From assembly GCA_946122785.1 (NCBI GenBank), contig CAMGYJ010000004.1:12360150-12424149 (forward strand): a DNA stretch of 64,000 nucleotides. The letters run 5' to 3'. The stretch is from Linum tenue. Taxonomy: Eukaryota; Streptophyta; Magnoliopsida; Malpighiales; Linaceae. Positions 1 to 9,919 of the stretch are shown one piece after another. The translations under genes and the position numbers were made by a program. Within the stretch, counting starts at the first letter, position 1. Every line of letters starts with the position of its first letter. The notes beneath the pieces are model-generated. The model had not been told where the DNA came from. It made no database searches and was given only the letters and a program-made list of their open reading frames with translations.

Positions 1-692
1 ATGTCCATGGTGAATGAAGGGGTTTTTTCTCTGTCTTTTCTGTCTTTGTTGTTTGCAGGGTAAAACAGAGGGGGTTTTGAACGGTAAAGAGTTCTGGGTT
101 TGGGAGCTCTCTTGGAAGCCGGTGCCCTTTTCCTCTCCTTCTCGCCCTCTTTAAAGCCTTCTCCAGGCAGACTGCCTTTAATTTCACCTTTTTGGAAGTA
201 GTTTTGAATCTTGTCAATGCATTCATTATTCCTCTGCTGACTTATATTACCCTTGCTCTGCTTTTCTGTCTCTGCTTCAGCTGCACTTGGCTCAAGAATT
301 CCGTCCCTCCTCTTCCTATTGATGGTGTATACTTCTGGGTAATCTCCAGTAGCTCTTCTATTCCCTCGTACTTCTCTTCTCTTCTTCTCCCTTCTCTGAC
401 AGCTAAAGGTCGATTTCCACCAGTCTGGTGGTTTCCAAATCCCTCTTTTCTTTATATCTTCTGCATACCTTCCCCTGCCTTGTCCAATCTCTGCAAGAAT
501 CTCCCCTGTTGTTGATGTGCTGAGCCTACCTCCCTCTTTCTTGTCATACAGATCTTTGCGATCTGCATATGGTGGTTGAGGAACGTTAATGGCGCTCTCG
601 GGTTGAGCAGGAGCAGTCCCAAAGACGGGGACGGAAAAAGAACCGTTGGATTCAGAGGAAAGTTTCGTTAGAGAAGGAGAGGAGAGAGACAT
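1..692 (-). CDS. 5' part of an unrecognised protein-coding gene, truncated by the window edge
   Basis: Reading the minus strand from the ATG at 690-692, the frame stays open for about 230 codons to the edge with no stop. It begins MSLSSPSLTKLSSES. The N-terminal 30 residues are rich in Ser and Pro; the next block includes PPYADRKDLYDKK and RGIWKPPDWWKS; the remainder is strongly basic (many Lys and Arg). I recognise no family. The Ser-rich start could be an organelle-targeting peptide, but it contains an acidic residue, so this is weak. An intron beginning somewhere after the first ~100 codons is possible, because the basic part has lower complexity. The long open frame next to AT-rich flanks is the main evidence that this is real. 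Introns and the true 3' end cannot be judged here. Confidence 0.55.
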   Translation of the reverse strand, partial: MSLSSPSLTKLSSESNGSFSVPVFGTAPAQPESAINVPQPPYADRKDLYDKKEGGRLSTSTTGEILAEIGQGRGRYAEDIKKRGIWKPPDWWKSTFSCQRREKKRREVRGNRRATGDYPEVYTINRKRRDGILEPSAAEAETEKQSKGNISQQRNNECIDKIQNYFQKGEIKGSLPGEGFKEGEKERKRAPASKRAPKPRTLYRSKPPLFYPANNKDRKDREKTPSFTMD

Positions 693-1498
693 GTTTTTTT
701 CCATATCCTTTTGTCTCCCATCAACGCTTCAAATCCCATTGCCAGTTATGTGAAAGGCATATCTTCAACCTTTTGGTGGTATTATTATGTTTATTTAACC
801 TGTAGCAATTGTTAATTGACATTTTTTTTACTAAATTGTCAATTGACATTGATGATTAGAGACGATACAACTTAATCACACACCAGACAGCTTCTGAATC
901 CCGACATACGTGTTCATTTTGACCTGACTTGTGTTGATTTGTCTCATTCTTAATCTGTTTTTTTTATTTCCTAAATCATATTTATGCTCAAATTAAGTAG
1001 AATTTTTATTTTTATGACCACATATTTGAGCTATAATAAAATTGTAATATGTGAAAATTTCAATTTTTCAAATAATTTAACTACATTTATCATATTATAA
1101 TTTATTTCTTGATTTTTGTAATAAAACATCAATATTCCTAATGTTTCTCCGACCCCCTCCCTGAACAGCGTAACTGTCCAGGCCCTTATTGATATTTTCG
1201 TTTGTGATCTGTTACTATCATTGAATCTTTGACTCTTAAATTACATACTCATATGAACCAATCCACCTTGACCTAAACCTCATAATAAATTAACCAAACT
1301 ACCACAGACGAGTATAAGTAATGAGATACCCGCCCAACCTGCCTATTGTCATCCCTAGGGTTAAATTGACTTTGGGCATGTTATCAAGGAGTGAGGACAC
1401 GAAGAACGAAGAAGTGATAATGGTCAATGGAGCCTTGGTTGCAGCATTTTTGCCTTCTGCAACATCGACAAAATAGTAGAGTAGAAGACCGCAGCAGT
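693..1498. other. AT-rich intergenic DNA upstream of the edge gene
   Basis: No frame of note. The first few hundred bases should hold the promoter and 5' UTR of the minus-strand gene ending at 692. Positions about 1380-1490 faintly resemble part of the R1 repeat seen near 7700 (a shared stretch around atcgacaaaatag). Confidence 0.5.
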
Positions 1499-2094
1499 TA
1501 GGGATGTCAATCCAACCCGTAATCATGGGTACCCTACCCGATCGTAACCGGTCAACGAGGGTAATTACCTGCTTTGATGGGTTAAGGAGCGGGTACGGGT
1601 AATACCCGATTTCAAAATAAAAGGTTGGGTACGGGTATGATAATCGATAATACCCGCCCCGTTATACCCGCCCCGCTAACCAAAGGGTCAAGATCCCTTG
1701 AGAAATTTATTTTAGCTTGAGAAATTGAGTTTAGCTACCATTATTGATGATGAAGATGTAGACAATTATTATGTTTTTGTGGATTGTAGAAGCAAGAACA
1801 ATTATTATGTGTTTGCTGTTTTTATTTGTGTGGATTGTTGAAGCTAGAACAGTTACAAGTATTGAGAATTTTTAATGGACAACAGTATGTATGTGCATAT
1901 ATGTGTATAAGTTCATAGTTTAGGATTCGTACACATGGTTACCGGAATACCCGTGGTTACTCGGTGGGTAGAGTATGGTTATATAATTTTCATACCCGAC
2001 GGTTATTTGGTCGGGTATTTTAAAAAGCTCTATTCAACGGGTTAGGAGTTGGTATAGGGTAAACCCGCACCGACCCTACCCATTGCCATCCCTA
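1499..2094. mobile_element. hAT-type nonautonomous element (596 bp)
   Basis: The left end reads TAGGGATGTCAAT and the right end, reverse-complemented, TAGGGATGGCAAT, a common terminal inverted repeat of plant hAT MITEs. The interior consists of degenerate repeats of ACCCG/CGGGT. The flanking 8 bases are gcagcagt (1491-1498) and gcggaagt (2095-2102), 6 of 8 identical, which fits an aged hAT target duplication. There is no coding capacity. Confidence 0.8.
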
Positions 2095-2640
2095 GCGGAA
2101 GTCGAGTCGACCGAACTTGGTCACGTGGGCTTGCGGTATCTGGCTGGCGCAGAGCTAGCTAATTATTAGGTTGGATGCATATGCTCGATCCGTTGCATTC
2201 AACCATACAAGCTAAACCCTGTCACTGTTTTAAGTTTCCTATTGTTCCTATAAAAAAAAAAAAGTTTCCTGTTATGTTTGAGTTTAAAATAAACTAGGTG
2301 GCGATGCGCACCTTATCGCGGGTGGAGATGGCCTATCGACATATATTATGTGGCCTGTTATGGTGTTTGTTAGTATTATTAGCCAAAAATTAATTTTTGT
2401 TTATAATATTGACTTGACAATATGATATTGAATGAGAAAAGATATATGACAGTCAACATCCAATTTCAAATATTTTGAAATTTTGGGCTAATAAATTATA
2501 TTACCTAAACCCAAGTAGACTCATTGATTATGGATAGGGTATGGATCACGAATATATGAGTTTGGAAGTCTATATATGTGTCTGTCAATGTGTATGAGTT
2601 GGGTATGGATACCCATTTATTCGAAGGTGTTTTACACATA
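2095..2640. other. AT-rich intergenic DNA
   Basis: No gene, RNA or clear repeat seen. Confidence 0.4.
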
Positions 2641-5540
2641 CTAAAATTAGAACTATTTGTAGAACTTCAAAATTTAAGGTACCAAAATATAGTACAAAAA
2701 ATTTAGGTACTAAAATATATTTTTCCATCAATATTTTGATTTTGAGGACTTGTATGCTAAAAAAATTAATTTAGGCTATAAATCTAAAGATCTATTAAGT
2801 TTAGGTACCAAACTATAATTTGCGTAGTTGACGATTAATTTCCTTTATGGTGATGTATTTAAGATGATAATTATTTACTTTTTTATAGAAAATGGAAACT
2901 ATTTATTTGATATGTAGGTACCTAGCCAAACATATAATTGTTGAAAATCTAGCCTGAGTGAAAAAGAAAAACTCTATAGAGAAGCAAGATGAATACAAAC
3001 TGGAGCTCGTTTAAAATTTCATGCCTTCAAATACCATAGTGGAAAATGATGACTTTCTAATAAGTAATAATCATATATCTTTATTTTTAATTGGACTCGA
3101 TACTGAGCTGAAAAAGTTAATGGTTCGTGGTTCAACTATTAATTCTCTAGACTATTGGTGAGTCATGTATGGACCCGTTCATACTTGTGATTAGAATACA
3201 TAAAAATAGTATACTAATTAGGGTTAGTGAATAAGGTAAATAAAGAAATAAAGAAAGGATTATGGAAGGCGAGTGAAAAATGAAACGAAAAGGAAGTAGA
3301 TGATGGAAAGGTTGGGTCATTTTTATGCTTATATTAGCTTTTAACTTATGATTTTTATTACTGTTAATTTTTTTAAACATTGTTCTATTGAAATGTCATA
3401 CAAAAATTTCGTACAGATCAATGTCTTAATGTACTCGTATTATATTTTACTAAATATGTTGTCACATCACCGAATAGAATGTTCTTTAAAAAAATGATAA
3501 TTATTATTTGAAATGGATAACATACATGTTTTTTTAAGTAAAAATCTCATCGAAGACCAAAATGGTCAAATCTTCTCCTCCAGTTGAGTGATACAACATC
3601 TTGTATGGTGCAAACTAAATTTATACCTTTATGTTATGGTGGATTGGATTCATGTATAGGTGGATTGGATTTATGGATTCAAGTGAAATGTAAATATTGG
3701 ACCAATATGTAAATTTTAAAAAATGTAGGTCAAAAATCTCATAAAGTTTAGGTACTAAAACATAATTGTTCAATGATTTTACATTAAAATTAAATTTGGG
3801 TATCAAAATGAAAAATGTACATTATAATGACTAAATTGTAATTTAATTAAATTTGAGGTATCAAAATATAGTTATTTTGGCAACAGTAACCTCACTTCAC
3901 ATTAAATAAATTTAGGCTATAAATCTAAAGATCTATTAAGTTTAGGTACTGAACTATAATTTCCATAGTTGAGGCTTAATTCCTTTTATGGTGATGTATT
4001 TAAGATGATAAATTTAATTTTTTATAAAAAAAATTGAAACTATTTATTTGATATGTGTAGGTACCTAGCCAAACATATAGTTGTTGAAAATCTAGCCCGG
4101 GTGAAAAAGAAAAACTCTATAAAGAAGCAAAATGAATACAAACTGGAACTCGCTTAAATTTTCAAGCCTTCAAATATCATAGTGGAAAATGACGATTTCT
4201 AATAAGTAATAACCATATATATTTATTTTTACTTGGACTCGATACTGAGCTAAAAAAATTAGTGGTTCATGGTTAAATTATTAATTCTCTAGACTGTTGG
4301 TGAGTCGTGTAAGTACACATTCATACTTGTGATTAGAATACATAAAAAAATAGTATACTAATTAGGGTTAGACAAAGAAAGAAAAGAAAGTAATAAAGAA
4401 AGGGTTATGGAAGGCGAGTGAAAAATAAAATGAAGAGGAAGTAGATGATGAATAGGTTTTGACCAATTCTTTTAGTTGGCTGTCAATACAACAGTCAACC
4501 CTTTCCACCCTAAAAATTCATGGTGAGTCGTGTATGGACACGTTCATACTTGTGATTAGAATACATCAAAAAATAGTATACTAATTAGGGTTAGACAAAG
4601 AAAGCAAAGAAAGTAAATTATTAATTCTCTAGACTGTTGGTGAGTCGTGTATGGACACGTTCATACTTGTGATTAGAATACATAAAAAATAGTATGGACA
4701 CGTTCATACTTGTGATTAGTATACATAAAAAGTAAATTATTAATTCTCTAGACTGTTGGTGAGTCTTGTATGGACACGTTCATACTTGTGATTAGAATAC
4801 ATAAAAAAATAGTATACTAATTAGGGTTAGACAAAGAAAGCAAAGAAAGTAATAAAGAAAGGGTTATGGAAGGCATGTGAAAAATAAAATGAAAAGGAAG
4901 TAGATGATGAATAGGTTTTGACCAATTTTTTTAGATGTCTAGGGGTGTGCCATCAATACAACAGTCAACCCTTTTCACCATAAAAATTTATTGACACTTG
5001 CTTAATTAGATGTAAGGTGTCACATATTTTGTTACATGTAGTTAGTAGAAATTTGTTTAGAACCCGTAAATGTACTAAATGAGTTTATAATTCCGCTCTA
5101 ACAATATTTAGAGTCGTCTCTCTTTTATCATTTATTTAATATTTCACGTAATGGGCAATTATAAACTCATCGAATCTTCTCCTGCAATTGAGTGATACAA
5201 CATCTTGTATGATACAAACTAAATTTATACTTTTATGTTATGGTGGATTGGATTCATAGATTGGTTTAAAATGATTGGTGGATTGGATTCATGGATTGGT
5301 TAAAAGGATTGGTGGATTGGATTTATGGATTCAAGCGAAATCTAGACATTGGACCAATATGTAAATTTAAAAAATTGTAGGTATCAAAATCTCATAAAAT
5401 ATAGTTATAAAAATATTATTGTTTAATGATTTTATATTAAAATTAAATTTGGGATATCAAAATATAAAATGTTATAGGGACTAATTTGTAATTTGTTTTG
5501 GCAACAGTAAAGTTACTCCAACTTTATATATAAGAACATT
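2641..5540. repeat. Cluster of duplicated segments (units X and Y)
   Basis: Unit X (about 2776-3330) recurs at about 3914-4450 and, as shorter pieces, at 4521-4615, 4616-4735 and 4736-4935. Its hallmark is ggtgagtcgtgtatggacac followed by a short tract containing agtatactaattagggtta. Unit Y (about 3566-3888), with gagtgatacaacatcttgta, recurs at about 5170-5515. The order is X, Y, X', several partial X copies, Y'. This reads as one duplication of about 1.1 kb followed by local expansion of X. No coding frame survives and I cannot assign a transposon family. Confidence 0.7.
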
Positions 5541-6114
5541 GAGCAATTCTTTGGAAGCTCCAATTCTGAATAATTTATTCCAAGAATAAAAGTATCCAGT
5601 GAAATACACTATTTTTTCCGCTTAATTTGAATCTAAATTGTATGTATTGATAATACATCATATATTCTTAAAGCATACAAAATATATTATGAATCCCACT
5701 TTTTAGTGAGATATCGAGTATTCGTGTTTTAAATTGTGCTTAAACGCACACACTATATGTATAATTTTCACACAAAAAAATATGTATTTTCAAAAATAAC
5801 ATATTCTTAGTATGCATATCATCTAAATGCATACATTATTGTAAAGTTGCTTATTTGGCCCACGGTTGAAAGTTGCTGCATGGACAGAATTACTTTGTCA
5901 AACTGGAGAAATTGACTGGACTCTCGCGTGCTTGTAGACGTAACTAACACACGTATCGTGTTAATGAATAAGGTAAATCTGTATGCTTATTTATTTCCTT
6001 TCTTTAATTGATTGCCCATTCCATCAAAGCATAAATCATCACCGCGGAGATTAACATCAAAATCGTACATCGTGAGTAAGGTGATAAACTTATAACCAAT
6101 TTGATTTTGGTTCG
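5541..6114. other. AT-rich intergenic DNA
   Basis: No gene or recognisable element. Confidence 0.4.
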
Positions 6115-7950
6115 ATTGAATCGGTTATCACTCGTGGGTAAAACCACAAAGTCGCGATTGAAACCGGCATGTAACTCACGCCGATTTTGTGATTTATCGG
6201 ACATCGGATTGGTAACCAGTTTGATAACAGGCCAATATGAAGCCCAAGTTATGACAGCGTCCATTAAGAAGGTCTTTGTGGCCTTTTACAGTTGCGGGTT
6301 CATCTGCACAGGTGTTCATTGGTCGATCCATTGGTTGACGGACGGGCTTGCCTTATCAGATATGCGCAGAGCTGGCTTTCAATTCACCATGAGCCCAAAT
6401 AAGGACACAGCCAAAGGCCAATACTACGGTGCCGCAATTAAAAGTGCGGTACCGGTGCCGCTGATTTTTATTAGCCACATGGGCATTGTCTAGCTGATGT
6501 GGCACTAGTAATTTTTTCAAAACCAGCCCAACATCCATCGCTAAAAATGAACCGGGCCAACCACCGATTTGAGGAATTAATTACTATTTTTTATTTTATT
6601 TTCTCATAAATGCATTTTTTTTACCGTGCGCGAACAAACGACATCTTCCTCACCTCCCTCTCCGCCGGACTGAAAATCAACAAAGAGTTCCGGCGAACTC
6701 CTTCGCCGCCAAATCGATCTCTTATAGAAGCTTTTCGATTCGCATCCACTAAAATCTTACCGCCTTCCTCCTTGATTTATTATGTAAACAAAATTACTTG
6801 CAGGAACGAATCTCTTGTTTCGGCGGACGCTTCGTCTCCGTCGAACTGCTCCACCACCACGCGATCCACATAATCCCAAGCCAACCAACATATTTTTTTT
6901 TGTAGTTCGTCATTCGTGGAAATAAATAAGTTAATTCCTTTCTGTCGATTATCTCTGTCCCTCTTCACCAGTCGCCCCCTATCTCTCCACCATTGAATAT
7001 GTTTGATTCTTATCCTTCGTTAATGGTGTTTTGTTTGGTCACACTAAAGCCCATGAGCAAGGCATTGGCTCGTTGGTTACAAAAGGCTCGGCGATGGAAA
7101 TCTGAAGCTAAGGTAGACAAATGGGAACGACTGGCGTAGAGGGAGGGTGGAATTACCTGAAAGCAAAAGCCACTCTGCAAATCCAATCATTGATCTTTCA
7201 GTTTAGGTTTCGATGCTCCGGGTTTCAATGTTTCAAAAATGGATGCCGGAGAGAGGGGGGGACGGCGGAGAGGGATGAATATTTACTTTACCATTTGCTT
7301 AGGGTCGATTGGATTTGGTGGTGGCAAAGCAGTCCGACGAAGAGGAACGGTGAGGAATACAATAGGTTCTTTCTCTCTTGTTTCTTTCTGTGAAAACGTA
7401 ACTAACATATTGCTTTACGATGTGAAAAGGAAAATTAGAAAAACAATAGAGCTGGTTGAGCCGGTTGATGGGAAACGGGTTTGGGTTGTGTATTTTGAAA
7501 GTCAATTAACCCACATAGGCAGCCACGTGGCCCAATTAAATTCAGCGACACCGATGCCGCACTTTTAATGGCGGCACCGTAGTATTGGCCCAAAGGCCAA
7601 ACCATTTTAGAGGTGGGGACTTGGAAACTGCCGATTTAGTACGGTGGCAGGTTTCTGGTAAAAGACAAGAACTCATGATGTATGCTTATTTCTATTTGCA
7701 GTAGTTTTTGTCTTGTACCACATCGACAAAATAGGAAGTTACAGTTATATATTTAATTCGTTTTCCGGGAATAGTTGATCGGCCCAGTGGCGGGGTTAAC
7801 GGGTTGAGGCTACCCGGCCTACCCAGGGCTGGCTTATTAGCCATTTACAACATATTTGGGCCCAAAAAGGGACAGCTCCGGTAGTTGTAAGCCTTGACGC
7901 CCCGTTTCACAGAGACGGCTATGGTTACTCAGTAACCATTTTTTTAATTT
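6115..7950 (+). repeat. Dispersed repeat R1, copy A (interrupted by a MULE-like element)
   Basis: 6115-6415 and 7592-7950 match parts of 16915-17611 plus 19163-19238 (copy B) and 28250-28960 (copy C), all in plus orientation. The 5' part contains gcgggttcatctgcacag; the 3' part contains gcccagggctggctt and ends with a tract ggttactca-N-aacca. No open frame is conserved across copies. The split at 6416/7591 is explained by the element listed separately. The family is not recognised; it could be a nonautonomous transposon or a degenerate retroelement. Confidence 0.65.
6416..7591. mobile_element. MULE-like element with ~65-bp inverted repeats, possible Pack-MULE (1,176 bp)
   Basis: Ends are GGCCAATACTACGGTGCCGC and its reverse complement, and homology of the inverted repeats extends about 65 bp with roughly eight mismatches. 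It splits R1 copy A at the point where copies B and C are continuous. Flanking 9-mers acagccaaa and aaggccaaa agree at 7 of 9. The interior (about 6610-7490) is richer in GC and has exon-like stretches on the minus strand (for example a frame through about 6800-6900 ending at a gtaatt donor-like site). This suggests captured host gene fragments, but I cannot name a donor gene. No transposase is present. Confidence 0.65.
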
Positions 7951-8011
7951 TCTTATTATTATATTATATAATAACTTCCTTTAAAAAGAAAAAAAATAGT
8001 TGCTACGCAAG

Positions 8012-8676
8012 TAGAGATGGCAAAAATATCCGTAACTGTGGATATCCGGCCTAATCGGGTAGGGTAGAACCCGAACCCGAAGGACATTTAGTGGGTGTGG
8101 GTAAAATCCGAACCCGAATATTTGCTACGTAAGTAGAGATGGCAAAAATATCCGTAACTGTGGATATCCGGCCTAATCGGGTAGGGTAGAACCCGAACCC
8201 GAAGGACATTAAGTGGGTATGGGTAAAATTCGAACCCGAATATTGCGGGTAATGGGTGGGCATGGGTTTCTCACAATCCAACCCGAACTCGCCCGATTAT
8301 ACACATTCATATGTATTCTGTCTAGAAATAATCATTTTTTTTCTCTAACATATTTTATACTTAGCATATAAATATAATATTTTTATGAAATTGTGTTGTT
8401 TTAATTAATTTTCTTCATTCTAGTGAATTATTGTCGTACTTTTCTTCTTATGTAATGTGAGAATACGTGTGAATGTTAACATATTGGTTATAGTTATGAA
8501 AAAAAATCATTACCCATGGATAACCGCGGATACCCGAAACCCGAACGGGTATGGACATGGTTTTAATTTTCTACCCGTTTCACATGTGGGTATGGGTATG
8601 GGTAAAACCCGAACTACTTTGGGTAGGGTAACAAATATGCACTATCCGTCCCCGACCCGACCCATTGTCATCCCTA
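8012..8676. mobile_element. hAT-type nonautonomous element with internal duplication (665 bp)
   Basis: Left end TAGAGATGGCAAAAAT, right end (reverse complement) TAGGGATGACAATGGG. A segment of about 121 bp at the left end, including the end itself and its flank, is tandemly duplicated (about 8001-8121 and 8122-8243). The interior is degenerate ACCCG-type repeats as in the 1499-2094 element. The flanking 8-mers match poorly (4 of 8), so the insertion looks old or rearranged. Confidence 0.7.
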
Positions 8677-9279
8677 CTTGCCAGCGAAGCCCAAGTTATG
8701 ACAGCGTCCATTATGAAATTTCACTGATCACTGACAGTGTCCATCAACACGGGCTTCATTTTAATTTTTTTAAATGAGGTATAATTTTTTTAAAAATTCG
8801 ACATGTCACTAGTTAATAGCCCAGTCATATTTTCGTTTGCCACGTCATTAAATATTTAACCGAGTTAACGGAGACAGACGGTCGGTGACCAAACATATGT
8901 AAAGTTTAGCAAAAATAGTAGCTTATAAGAAAGAAAAGTGATTTTGGGGAAAACGTGAAATATTTATATAATTTGAGTGACCAAACGTGTAATTTTTCCT
9001 ATATAAAATGTATATTAAGATCAGCAATCAATTAATGATCACTTATAAATACAGGGTGGCTTATTTTATCAGTTAAAGTCATTTTTTTCTCATCAAAATT
9101 TGTAACGAAACATAAGTGGAAGCAGACTTCACTATCTCGTAATATTAATACGAAAGGTTAGTGTGAACCTTAATAGTATCGTATAAAAGTCGATAAAACT
9201 TAACACTCTGCTACTGAATATAAAAAATTTAGAATTGCAGACAACATTTTATGAGCTAAGCAACTAGATAAAAATTAGG
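8677..9279. other. Intergenic DNA with an R1 fragment and a segment duplicated at 34612-34790
   Basis: 8690-8715 repeats the gcccaagttatgacagcgtc motif of R1. About 9001-9160 is homologous to about 34612-34790 (shared gatcagcaatcaattaatga and cactatctcgtaat). No coding potential seen. Confidence 0.55.
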
Positions 9280-9363
9280 GGGATTTTTCCAATAATAGCA
9301 CGTTTAAAAATTTTTTACAAAACTAGCACCAATTCGAAAATATTGACAGAAATAGCACCAATT

Positions 9364-9625
9364 TTAATGGAACGCACCCCTAAGGTGCGTTTTATAAGTA
9401 AACCGCACCTCACATGTGCGTTTTACATATAAATCGCACCTTAGGGGTGCGTTCCAAGCCACGTCATCACAGGAAACGCATCCCCAAGATGCGGTCTTCA
9501 GATTCTGTGGAATGGTCTTGAAGACCGTTGGATGGGGGCACGATCCGAGCGCTGAACGCGCGCCAGCGGAGCGATCCGCGCCACGGATCGGGGAACGCAT
9601 CGCCGAGGTGCGGTCAACTCTCGGG
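9364..9625. repeat. Left subterminal palindrome block of the MULE
   Basis: About five imperfect palindromes of roughly 22 bp, of the form AACCGCACC-N-GGTGCGTT (for example around 9366, 9395, 9430, 9475 and 9594), lie between the inverted repeat and the TATA box of the PMD gene. The same motif forms a block at the other end of the element. Possible transposase-binding sites or hairpins; function not shown. Confidence 0.7.
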
Positions 9626-9650
9626 AAACGCAAACCGCCTCACATTTGGG

Positions 9651-9658
9651 TATAAATA
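9651..9658 (+). promoter_or_regulatory. TATA box for the PMD gene of the MULE
   Basis: TATAAATA lies about 270 bp upstream of the ATG at 9920, followed by a pyrimidine-rich leader. Placement just inside the palindrome block mirrors the box at the other end. Confidence 0.55.
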
Positions 9659-9919
9659 CCCCCCCCCCTTCCCCTCACATTTCTTCACACCACAACCCAT
9701 TCTTCCTTCTGTCTCTAGATTTTATCTCTCTAAACCCTCTCCTCCCAAAAGCCTAGGAAATAGAAGTCTGTTGGTTGCGGCTAAGTCCGATCTGCCATCA
9801 GAAAATATTTCTTAGGTTTTTTCCTCAAAACCCGCCGAGCCGAATCTCTTTCCGAAATTTGGTTTTTTCCTCAAAACCCGCCGAGCCGAGCCGAACCTCT
9901 GTCCGAATTTCCCAAAAAA

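Noticed and set aside
7239..7568. 109-codon plus-strand frame in the MULE-like element
   Set aside because: It runs into the inverted repeat of the element, so at least its end is not host coding sequence; no family match.
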